Part shown: piece after piece, positions 1 to 8,395 of the stretch
Position numbering within the stretch: the first letter of the stretch is position 1
Layout of the letters: the number at the start of each line of letters is the position of its first letter
NCBI GenBank assembly: GCA_004213565.1
Contig: SHBB01000016.1
Coordinates: 1 to 34,262 of the forward strand
Length of the DNA: 34,262 bases
Reading direction: 5' to 3'
Source: Sandaracinaceae bacterium
GTDB lineage: Bacteria > Myxococcota_A > Polyangia > Polyangiales > Sandaracinaceae
Made by a program: the position numbers and the translations under genes
The notes under the pieces: generated by a model
What the model was told of the DNA's origin: nothing
What the model saw: the letters and a program-made list of their open reading frames with translations, nothing else
Database searches by the model: none

Positions 1-328
1 CGAGGTGCGGGATCACCAGCAGCGCCACCGAGAGCTCGGCCGCGACCGGGCCGAGGCACTCCGGCGTCTCGCCGACGCAGCCGAGCGCGAGCTGCACCTC
101 ACCGAGGTCGAGCGCGACCCCGCTGGACGTGCGGACCGTGCCGAGCCCGTCGAGCTCCGCGCGGATCAGCCGGTCCACGGCGCCGCCCGTGCCCGCGTCG
201 ACGCCGCCCGCGACCTGGGTCTCGAGCACCGCCGCGGCGGGCATGTCCTGCGCGCGTGCGATCTGCGTGTGTGTGGCCGCGACGGCGCAGAGCGACGCCA
301 CGGAGAGAGAGAGCGAAACGAGGCGCAT
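1..328 (-). CDS. Secreted protein, N-terminal part (cut by window edge)
   Basis: The frame is open from an ATG at 328 through the left edge (about 109 codons visible). A GGAGG ribosome binding site lies about 7 bases before the ATG, which fixes the start. The first ~27 residues form a signal peptide (MRLVSLSLSV, hydrophobic core, then an ARAQD cleavage-type end). The mature part has the segment LGCVGETPECLGPVAAEL, a two-cysteine pattern I associate with myxobacterial exported proteins that often carry PEGA-type repeats further on; that family link is inference. The gene starts 35 bases after the dnaK stop on the same strand, so it may be read from the heat-shock operon, although its own strong ribosome site also suits an independent gene. 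The C-terminal part, which would decide the function, is outside the window. Confidence 0.75.
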   Translation of the reverse strand, partial: MRLVSLSLSVASLCAVAATHTQIARAQDMPAAAVLETQVAGGVDAGTGGAVDRLIRAELDGLGTVRTSSGVALDLGEVQLALGCVGETPECLGPVAAELSVALLVIPHL

Positions 329-363
329 CAGGGAACCTCCACAGATCCCCGAGCCAGATCCGG

Positions 364-2178
<1,815 letters not shown>

Positions 2179-2196
2179 ACGAGCGCGGGCGCGACG

Positions 2197-2796
2197 TCAG
2201 GAGGCGTCGCCCTCCTCCGTCTTGGGTTCGGGCACCTTGCGGGCCACGACGACCATCGCGGGTCGGAGGAGCTTGTCCCCCATCTTATATCCGGGCTGAT
2301 ACTCCTGGACCACCGTGCCGGGCACGTGCTCGTCCGTCTCGACCTGCTGGAAGGCGTCGTGGAGGTTCGGGTCGAAGCGCTGCCCGACGGACTCCACGCG
2401 CTCGATGCCGAGCCGGGCCGCCGACTCCTCGAAGCTCTTCAGCACCATGTTGACGCCGTCCCGCACCGCCTGGACGTCGACGGCGTCGGCGGACGCGGCC
2501 ACCGCGCGCTCGAGGTTGTCGATCACGGGCAGGATCTCGCGGAGGACCGCCTCCTTGCCCTTGCGCTCGGCGAGCTCCACGTCCTTTCGGGCGCGCTTTC
2601 GGTAGTTGTCGAAGTCGGCCGCCGTACGCAGCAGCTGGTCCTTCAGCTTCGCGCGCTCCGCCTCGAGCTCCTCCATGGGCGACAGCTGGGCCTCGCCCGC
2701 GTCGTCCTCGGGCAGCGTCGCTACCGGCTTCTTGGCGTTGGGCTCGGCTTCTTCGCCGGTCTCTTCGTCGGGGCTCTTGATATCCACGTCGCTCAC
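2197..2796 (-). CDS. grpE: Nucleotide exchange factor GrpE
   Basis: GrpE releases ADP from DnaK and so resets the chaperone cycle. The 199-residue product has the usual layout: an acidic, charged, probably disordered first ~45 residues; a long coiled-coil helix with the family segment LLRTAADFDNYRKRARKDVE; and a C-terminal beta domain ending around LLRPAMVVVARKV. The GTG start at 2796 is chosen because it begins the family-like acidic N-terminus; a weak GGGAG lies about 11 bases upstream. The gene is 18 bases before dnaK on the same strand. The 280-base gap back to the hrcA stop is unusually long for this operon and contains an inverted-repeat element (2887-3053), so grpE-dnaK may be expressed partly apart from hrcA. 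Confidence 0.97.
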   Translation of the reverse strand: MSDVDIKSPDEETGEEAEPNAKKPVATLPEDDAGEAQLSPMEELEAERAKLKDQLLRTAADFDNYRKRARKDVELAERKGKEAVLREILPVIDNLERAVAASADAVDVQAVRDGVNMVLKSFEESAARLGIERVESVGQRFDPNLHDAFQQVETDEHVPGTVVQEYQPGYKMGDKLLRPAMVVVARKVPEPKTEEGDAS

Positions 2797-2886
2797 GACC
2801 GTTTCACTCCCTGGGCCGGGAACCAGAGCGGCCCATCATAGTCCAGCGCGCCGGAGTTTGATCAGAAAGGTTCGCGAATTCCAGGC

Positions 2887-3053
2887 GCTAGAGCGCATCT
2901 CGAGACTCGGACCGAGCATGGCCGAGCGCGACGGGTCCCAGCCGTGGTTGGGCGCGACGAGGAAATGCCGGAGTATTTTCGAGGAGCGACCGGCCGCGGA
3001 TGGGGCCCGTCCCGCCGGCCAGGCGACGGGAGGGTTTCGAGATGCGCTCTAGC
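2887..3053 (+). repeat. 167-bp inverted-repeat (MITE-like) element, copy A
   Basis: The element is bounded by perfect 17-bp terminal inverted repeats: gctagagcgcatctcga (2887-2903) and its exact reverse complement (3037-3053). A diverged second copy lies at 25474-25644 in the opposite orientation, about 80% alike by eye along its whole length. Inner parts also pair: ctcgg/ccgag just inside the left end, and cccgtc/gacggg near the right end; the latter is kept in copy B. It has no convincing gene, although one frame keeps the peptide IFEExxAADGARPA in both copies. It lies 23 bases after the hrcA stop and 91 bases before grpE. It could be a non-autonomous transposable element or a mobile 3' processing/termination signal. 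Confidence 0.8.
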
Positions 3054-3076
3054 ACCGGAATCCCCAAAGCCCAACC

Positions 3077-4141
3077 TCACGCGTCGTCCGGCTCCTCTTC
3101 GTCGGAGTGCACACCGTCGAGCACGTCGCTGATCACCTGCGCGGTGAAGCCGACCAGAGGCACGAGCTTGCCATAGTCCATGCGGGTGGGGCCGATGATG
3201 CCGACCGTGCCCGCGGTGCGGCCGCTGCGCTGGTAGCTGGCGCTGATGAGCGAGATGTCGGGCACCTCCTCGAGCTCCGTCTCGGAGCCGATGAGCACCT
3301 GGACCCCGCCCGCGGCGATGGTCGAGTCGAGCAGGCCGAGCAGGCGCTCCTTCTCCTCGAACGTGCGCAGATAGCGCCGGATGTTCTCCGAGTCCGAGAA
3401 CTCGGGCCGGTCGAAGAGCACGGTGTGGCCCTGGATGACGATGTCGCGCTCTTCGTCCTGGGTCGACGCCGCGGCCTCGAGGACCTGCTGCGCCTGCTGC
3501 TGGAGCGTGCGCTCGTCCGCCACCTCGCTCGAGAGCGCCTTGCGGACCTCCGCGAGCGTCTTGCCGGCCACCTTCTCGGCCAGGTAGTTGTTCAGCCGCT
3601 CGAGCGCGGACGGGGTGAGCTCGGGCGCGGGGATGGCCCGGTTCTGGATGGCGCCGTCGCGCGTGATGATCAGCGCGAGCAGCTCCCCCGGCCGCAGCTC
3701 GAGGAAGCGGATCTGCGAGAGCGGCTCGGCGTCCGCGCGGGGACGGGTGACCACGGCCGCGGCGCCGGCCATCGTCGCGAGCAGCCGGCCCGCCTCCTTC
3801 ACGAGGTCGTCCACGCCGGGGCGCAGATCCCGCATGCGCTGCATCACCGCGTCTCGGTCCTCCGCCGTGACCTCGCGCATCTGGATGAGCGCGTCGACGA
3901 ACACGCGGAAGCCGCGCTCGGTCGGGACGCGCCCCGCGCTGGTGTGCGGCTGCCCGAGGAAGCCCGCGTCGGTCAGGTCGGCGAGCACGTTCCGGATGGT
4001 GGCCGCGGACAGGTTGATGCCGTAGCGCTTGGCCAGCCGGCGAGACCCGACCGGCTCTCCGCTCGCCACGTACTCGGTGATCACCGCGTACAGGATCTTC
4101 CGAGCGCGAAAGGTCAGCTCAGGTCGACTGGGGTGAGGCAC
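3077..4141 (-). CDS. hrcA: Heat-inducible transcription repressor HrcA
   Basis: HrcA represses class I heat-shock operons, usually by binding the CIRCE operator. Starting at the GTG at 4141 the product is 354 residues, the normal family length. An N-terminal winged-helix region (LTFRARKILYAVITEYV) is followed by the signature HTSAGRVPTERGFRVFVD. The C-terminal part has the GAF-like effector region with VLIGSETELEEV and the family ending around GIIGPTRMDYGKLVPLV. The open frame continues far upstream, but that extension is proline/arginine-rich and unlike the family, so the GTG giving VPHPSRPELTF was chosen. A promoter-like sequence lies 29-57 bases upstream. No CIRCE sequence was found anywhere in the window, so what this HrcA binds here is open. 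Confidence 0.95.
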   Translation of the reverse strand: MPHPSRPELTFRARKILYAVITEYVASGEPVGSRRLAKRYGINLSAATIRNVLADLTDAGFLGQPHTSAGRVPTERGFRVFVDALIQMREVTAEDRDAVMQRMRDLRPGVDDLVKEAGRLLATMAGAAAVVTRPRADAEPLSQIRFLELRPGELLALIITRDGAIQNRAIPAPELTPSALERLNNYLAEKVAGKTLAEVRKALSSEVADERTLQQQAQQVLEAAASTQDEERDIVIQGHTVLFDRPEFSDSENIRRYLRTFEEKERLLGLLDSTIAAGGVQVLIGSETELEEVPDISLISASYQRSGRTAGTVGIIGPTRMDYGKLVPLVGFTAQVISDVLDGVHSDEEEPDDA

Positions 4142-4154
4142 GCGGTGGTCAGCT

Positions 4155-4170
4155 CCGAGGGCAACCTCGG
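4155..4170. promoter_or_regulatory. Dyad at the hrcA transcription start
   Basis: A perfect inverted repeat, ccgagg-gcaa-cctcgg, spans 4155-4170 and overlaps the end of the -10-like hexamer and the expected transcription start of hrcA. It could be an operator or a small hairpin in the mRNA leader. It does not resemble CIRCE (TTAGCACTC-N9-GAGTGCTAA). A regulatory role is inferred from position only. Confidence 0.35.
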
Positions 4171-4198
4171 CAATAGGGAGGCGCCGAGAAAGTGTCAA
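4170..4198 (-). promoter_or_regulatory. Promoter-like -35/-10 upstream of hrcA
   Basis: On the minus strand a perfect TTGACA (4198-4193) is followed after 17 bases by TATTGC (4175-4170), a partial -10. Transcription would start near 4163, about 22 bases before the hrcA GTG. The same stretch read as CTTGACA followed by CTCCCTATT also has some likeness to sigma-32-type heat-shock promoters, so the sigma factor is undecided. Confidence 0.5.
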
Positions 4199-4279
4199 GC
4201 ATCCCCGGCAGATGCGCCACATCCCGCGCGGCCCGTCGTTGCTCGGCTGAGGGGTGGGGATAGAGGACGGAGCGTGGAG

Positions 4280-4729
4280 ATGGACGCCATCCTGCTGCTC
4301 CGGGTGGGGCTGGCTCTGGCCCTCGCCGTCCCCGTGGGCTGGGAGCGCGAGCGGCTCGCCCGCCCGGCTGGCTTGCGCACCCACATGCTCGTGGCCGCGA
4401 GCGCGGCCGCCTTCAGCGGCATCGCGCTCCTCCTGGTGGACCTGGTCGACGCCAGCAACGCGCGCCTCGATCCGATCCGCGCCATCGAGGCGATCGTGGC
4501 CGGGATCGGCTTCGTCGGCGCGGGCACGGTCTTCATCTCCAAGGATCGCGTGGTCGGGCTGACCACCGCGGCGTCGCTCCTGGCCACCGCCGCCCTCGGG
4601 ACCGCGGCCGGACTCGGCCGCTACCTCCTCGCGGTGGGCCTGACCGTCCTGATCCTGATCGTCCTGGCCGTGCTCCGCCGCATGACCCCCGAGCCCACCG
4701 AGCAGCCGCCGCCGGCCGACGCCCTGTAG
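4280..4729 (+). CDS. MgtC/SapB family membrane protein
   Basis: A 149-residue hydrophobic protein with about four membrane segments. The first helix ends in the charged family motif PVGWERERLARPAGLRTHM. The third segment carries the signature GIGFVGAGTVF, then the family stretch VVGLTTAASLLATAALGTAAGLG, and the last helix is followed by a short Pro/Glu tail. MgtC/SapB proteins are inner-membrane proteins tied to survival at low magnesium and, in some, to ATP synthase control; the exact role here is unknown. The ATG at 4280 is chosen for its GGAG 7 bases upstream (an in-frame GTG at 4274 would add two codons). The C-terminal cytosolic domain of long MgtC proteins is absent, so this is the short SapB-like form. 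Its stop codon abuts the stop of the convergent gene at 4730 with no gap. Confidence 0.88.
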   Translation: MDAILLLRVGLALALAVPVGWERERLARPAGLRTHMLVAASAAAFSGIALLLVDLVDASNARLDPIRAIEAIVAGIGFVGAGTVFISKDRVVGLTTAASLLATAALGTAAGLGRYLLAVGLTVLILIVLAVLRRMTPEPTEQPPPADAL

Positions 4730-5023
4730 TCACTGGGCGAACTGGAACATCAGCTCGTCGTCGCGGATCATGCCCAGCTCGTCGCGGGCGATCCGCTCGA
4801 TGGTCTCGGGGTCCGTGCGCAAGGCGTCGACCTCGCGGTGCAGCAGCTCCACCTCGCGGCGCAGGCGCCCGTTCACCCGGTCCACCTCGGCCAGCTCCCC
4901 CTTGAGCGCGCGGTAGCGCGGCAGGCCCTCCTCATCGAGGATCGCGAGCGGCACGCTCACGATCGACAAGATCAGGAGCCCGAAGGGCAGCATCCAGGCG
5001 AGCGCGCTTCCGAGTCGAGACAC
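4730..5023 (-). CDS. Septum formation initiator family protein (FtsB/DivIC-like)
   Basis: A 97-residue single-pass membrane protein with a short N-terminus, one membrane helix (about residues 6-28, around LPFGLLILSIVSVPLAIL), then a heptad-rich coiled coil (LKGELAEVDRVNGRLRREVE) and the family ending TIERIARDELGMIRDDE. This layout is that of FtsB/DivIC, which links the divisome components FtsL and FtsQ/DivIB. The GTG at 5023 is chosen because the longer open frame adds a Ser/Pro/Arg-rich stretch without family character; there is no clear ribosome site. The gene stands alone between a convergent MgtC gene and a divergent diguanylate cyclase, away from any cell-wall cluster, as is common for ftsB. 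Length matches E. coli FtsB (103). Confidence 0.85.
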   Translation of the reverse strand: MSRLGSALAWMLPFGLLILSIVSVPLAILDEEGLPRYRALKGELAEVDRVNGRLRREVELLHREVDALRTDPETIERIARDELGMIRDDELMFQFAQ

Positions 5024-5144
5024 GGGCGGCCCATGCTCACCACGCCGCCCTCCATCCGTCCAGAAATCGGGGCCCTCGCGCCCGCCTCCGCTTTTTTGAC
5101 CACCGACCGCGCGATCCGTTACCGGATGGGGGACTGCCGCCGCC

Positions 5145-7265
5145 ATGTCGTCCCTCGTCCACGCAGCGCTGACCATCCGAAAGACCGCGCGGGCCTCCTT
5201 CGGCTTCGTCGCCGCGAGCGCGTTCGCGGTGCTGGTGCTGCTCGGGGTGTTCCTCGTCGATCCCGAGTCCCTCGGGGTCGAGCACGGCGCGGTCGGGCTG
5301 GCCTGGCTCGCCATCTTCGGGGTCCGAGCCGCCAAGCGCGCGCGGGAGAAGCCCGGGGCCGAGGAGGGCAAGTGGCTGGACCTCGAGCTCGGCGTGCTGC
5401 TGCTCATCGCCGCGCACGCGGGGGTGCAGCTCGGGGGCGGGCTCCAGGGCCCGGTCTACCCGGCGATCTACGTGCTGGTCGCGTTCCTCGCGTCCTTCGC
5501 GCGGAGCCCGATGGGCACCACCCTCGTGCTCTTCGCGCTCGGCTTCGAGGCCGCGCTCTGGTGGCTGACCCAGGCGCGGGCCGACTGGGAGCGCTTCGCC
5601 CTGCACGGGGTCTTCATCGTGCTCTTCGGGGCGCTGAACGTGGTCTTCACCCGCGCGGAGATCGCCCGGGTCCGCGAGCGCAGCAAGAAGGAGCTCGACC
5701 AGGAGCGGGAGAAGGTGCGCGAGGAGAGCCGCCTGTTCCGGCTCGTCGGCGCGGCGAGCAGCGACGCCTCGGCCCAGGCGGAGGACAAGGTCTTCCGCTC
5801 GAGCCTCGAGCAGGTGCACGACGCGCTCTACCACGTGCTCGATCTGCTCAAGCGCACGCTCGATCTGCACACCTGCGTGCTCTTCATGAAGGACGACACG
5901 GGCAAGCTCCGCATCGTCGAGCTGGCCACCGACTCGGACGACGTGGCCGAGGGGCCGTTCTCGGCCGGGGAGGGCGCGGTCGGCGCGGTGGCGAGCCGCG
6001 GCCTGACCATGAACCTGGAGAACCTCAAGCCAGGTTACAAGGGGCTCTGCTACTACCAGAACGGCGCGCGGGTGGGGACCTTCCTCGGCGTGCCGGTCAC
6101 GGACCCGGGCAGCGGCAACGTGCAGGGCGCGCTCTGCGCCGACCGACTCGGCGCGCGGCCGTTCACGCCGCAGGAGGAGGAGGTCCTGACGGGCGCGGTC
6201 GCCCAGGTGCTGCGCGCGATCCAGAACGAGCGCGTCTTCGTGCAGCTCGAGCGCAGCAAGCGCGAGCAGACCCACCTCTACCGCGCGTCCCAGGCGCTGG
6301 GCGAGGCGCTGAGCGAGGACCAGGTCATCGACGCGGGGCTCAGCGCGGCGGGCGACATCGCCCCCTACGACTTCGCGGCCATCACGCTCTACGACGCGGA
6401 GAGCAAGCGCCACAGCGTGCGCAAGGCGGTGGGCGAGGAGGCGGAGCGCTTCGCCAAGCTCACCTTCCGCGACAACACGTCGCTCACCGCGATGGCGGTC
6501 AAGAACCGCCACTACCTCCCCTACCGCGGCGAGTTCGATGCCCGGCAGCAGGTCGTCTACACCAAGCGGGCGAACCTCAAGGAGATGTCGTCGCTGCTGA
6601 TCCTGCCGCTCGTGGTGCGCGAGGACGCGATTGGCACGCTGGCCCTGGCCGCGCACCGCCGCGACGCCTTCAACGACGCGGTGCGCCCCACGCTGCAGGT
6701 GCTGGCCAACCAGCTCGCGGTGGCGATGAGCAACGCGGCCGCGGTGCGGCGCCTCGAGGAGATGGCCACCACGGATGGGCTCACGGGCTGCCTGAACAAG
6801 CGCGCGTTCCTCGAGGAGCTCGACGCGAAGCTCAAGAGCGCCGACCGCTTCGGGCGCAAGCTCTCGCTCCTGGTCACCGACATCGACCACTTCAAGAGCG
6901 TCAACGACACCTACGGGCACGACGTCGGCGACGTGGTCATCAAGGAGCTCGGCGCGATCCTGAACCGGGTCAAGCGCGACACGGACGCGGTCGCGCGCTT
7001 CGGCGGCGAGGAGTTCTGCGTGCTCTGCGAGGAGACGGACACCGAGGGCGCGATCACGCTCGCCGAGCGCATCCGCGTCGAGCTGGGCGAGACGGTGTTC
7101 ACCACCGAGCTGGGCAAGCTGAGCGTCAAGTGCTCGGTCGGCGTCGCGACCTTCCCCCACGACGCCGACTCGCCGGAGACGCTCTTCAAGGTCACCGACA
7201 ACGCGCTCTACGCCGCCAAGCGCTCGGGCCGCAACCGCGTCTGCACCTCGAGCGACGCGGCCTGA
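5145..7265 (+). CDS. Membrane GAF-GAF-GGDEF diguanylate cyclase
   Basis: A 706-residue signalling enzyme predicted to make cyclic di-GMP from two GTP. The order is: about four membrane segments (residues ~20-175), a charged coiled-coil linker (KKELDQEREKVREESRLF), a first GAF-type domain (~200-370), a second GAF-type domain (~385-535), then a GGDEF domain that starts with TTDGLTGCLNKRAFLEELD. The active-site loop is GGEEF (residues 620-624), intact. The RxxD inhibitory site RDTD (611-614) sits exactly five residues before it, so product inhibition is expected. The second GAF contains no recognisable chromophore or metal ligand set, so the signal is unknown. The start is the first ATG of the frame; the gene is divergent from the FtsB-like gene with about 120 bases between. 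Confidence 0.93.
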   Translation: MSSLVHAALTIRKTARASFGFVAASAFAVLVLLGVFLVDPESLGVEHGAVGLAWLAIFGVRAAKRAREKPGAEEGKWLDLELGVLLLIAAHAGVQLGGGLQGPVYPAIYVLVAFLASFARSPMGTTLVLFALGFEAALWWLTQARADWERFALHGVFIVLFGALNVVFTRAEIARVRERSKKELDQEREKVREESRLFRLVGAASSDASAQAEDKVFRSSLEQVHDALYHVLDLLKRTLDLHTCVLFMKDDTGKLRIVELATDSDDVAEGPFSAGEGAVGAVASRGLTMNLENLKPGYKGLCYYQNGARVGTFLGVPVTDPGSGNVQGALCADRLGARPFTPQEEEVLTGAVAQVLRAIQNERVFVQLERSKREQTHLYRASQALGEALSEDQVIDAGLSAAGDIAPYDFAAITLYDAESKRHSVRKAVGEEAERFAKLTFRDNTSLTAMAVKNRHYLPYRGEFDARQQVVYTKRANLKEMSSLLILPLVVREDAIGTLALAAHRRDAFNDAVRPTLQVLANQLAVAMSNAAAVRRLEEMATTDGLTGCLNKRAFLEELDAKLKSADRFGRKLSLLVTDIDHFKSVNDTYGHDVGDVVIKELGAILNRVKRDTDAVARFGGEEFCVLCEETDTEGAITLAERIRVELGETVFTTELGKLSVKCSVGVATFPHDADSPETLFKVTDNALYAAKRSGRNRVCTSSDAA

Positions 7266-7277
7266 AGAGAGCTTCGC

Positions 7278-8276
7278 TCAGTAGGGCTCGAAGTCCTTCG
7301 CCCGCTCGCGGATCTCAGGGCTGGCCGACAGCGCGTGCAGATAGGCCAGCAAGGCGTTCACCTGCGCCTCCGGGAGGTTGAAGGCCGGCATCGACGTCTC
7401 CTCGTACCCCACCACGACGTCGTCCTGGGGCCTCACGATCGCGCGGCGCAGGTAGTCGGTGTCCGCGAGGACCACCGCGCCGTCGCTCAGCGTGCGCTCG
7501 CGCATCACGAGGTCGTAGAGGCCGGGGCCCACCAGGACCAAGGGCGGGCGCGAGGGCTCGTCGTCGGGCAGGCTCGAGGGCTGCGTCGAGGGTAAGTCCG
7601 AGCGCGCCTCGCCCACGGTGTGACACGCGGGGCAGCCGTTGTTCGCGAACACCCTCTCGCCCCACTCCGCCATCGTGACGTCCAGAGGCGCGTGCAAGCC
7701 GAGAGTGCAACCGTAGGGGCGGTCGAACTCGGCCTGCGACACTACGACGAGCGACGCGGACATGCGCGCGTGACCCGTGCCGCAGAAGGCGCCGCACTCG
7801 ATGAGGTAGTCGCCCTCCCGCTCCGCCACGAAGAGGACGTGGCGCTTCTGGCCGGGCGCGACGTCCACCCCGATCCCGAGGGCGGGGACGTGGAACGAGT
7901 GCACGGTCGGCTCCGGCCCCTCGCTCGTCAGCACGAGGTGCACGGTCCGACCCACCGGGACGAGGAGCCGGCCCTCGATCATTCCATTGGACTGCTCGAA
8001 CTCCCAGCGCCAGCGGTGAGCGCGGGCGTGAATGACGACGGCCTCCCCGCGCGCGAGGGTCGGGACGGGGGGCGGCGTCGTCCCCAGGAAGAGCGCGAAG
8101 GGCAGCATGGCGATCGGCGCGAGCAGGAGACGCGCGACATCCCTCGAGCCGGGGCGGCGGAGGCACGCGATGGCGAGCACGACCACGAGCGCGAGCACGC
8201 TGAGCCCGATCGCCCACGCCGCGTCGGTGACGTGCGCGGACAGCGCGTCGGCGTAGTCGGACGCGTTCTGCGTCAT
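7278..8276 (-). CDS. Cytochrome c oxidase subunit II-like protein with haem c domain
   Basis: A 332-residue protein with two N-terminal membrane helices (around residues 20-40 and 48-65), the aromatic electron-entry motif HRWRWEF, a cupredoxin CuA domain and a C-terminal cytochrome c domain. CuA ligands are all visible: H126, C161, C165, H169 and M172. The residue usually Glu between the two cysteines is Ala (CGAFC). The haem site is C215-P-A-C-H219 with a likely axial Met296 (TSMPAF). Such caa3-type subunits accept electrons from cytochrome c and pass them to subunit I. No subunit I or III gene is nearby, so it is an orphan, either serving an oxidase encoded elsewhere or having another redox role. 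A GGAG-type ribosome site precedes the ATG. It converges on the diguanylate cyclase with a 12-base gap. Confidence 0.9.
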   Translation of the reverse strand: MTQNASDYADALSAHVTDAAWAIGLSVLALVVVLAIACLRRPGSRDVARLLLAPIAMLPFALFLGTTPPPVPTLARGEAVVIHARAHRWRWEFEQSNGMIEGRLLVPVGRTVHLVLTSEGPEPTVHSFHVPALGIGVDVAPGQKRHVLFVAEREGDYLIECGAFCGTGHARMSASLVVVSQAEFDRPYGCTLGLHAPLDVTMAEWGERVFANNGCPACHTVGEARSDLPSTQPSSLPDDEPSRPPLVLVGPGLYDLVMRERTLSDGAVVLADTDYLRRAIVRPQDDVVVGYEETSMPAFNLPEAQVNALLAYLHALSASPEIRERAKDFEPY

Positions 8277-8395
8277 CTCCGCTCCCTCCCGAGAGGATGG
8301 GTCCCGAGGGGATGGGGGGTCACGGAGGCGGTTCGGGAAGTCACGCCGCGCTCTTCGGCCGAGCGCGGGCGAGGTTTCCGATCAGCGGTCGTCCA

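Noticed and set aside
2797-3076. Small protein genes inside the inverted-repeat elements (shared peptide with AADGARPA)
   Set aside because: Start and end of the frame differ between the two copies, there is no ribosome site, and the shared peptide follows from DNA similarity.
4142-4279. CIRCE operator upstream of hrcA
   Set aside because: No TTAGCACTC or GAGTGCTAA-like halves were found; the only dyad there has a different sequence and spacing.
5024-5144. Promoter ttgacc-N17-ttaccg for the diguanylate cyclase
   Set aside because: The -10 hexamer fits poorly, so it was not listed as a feature.
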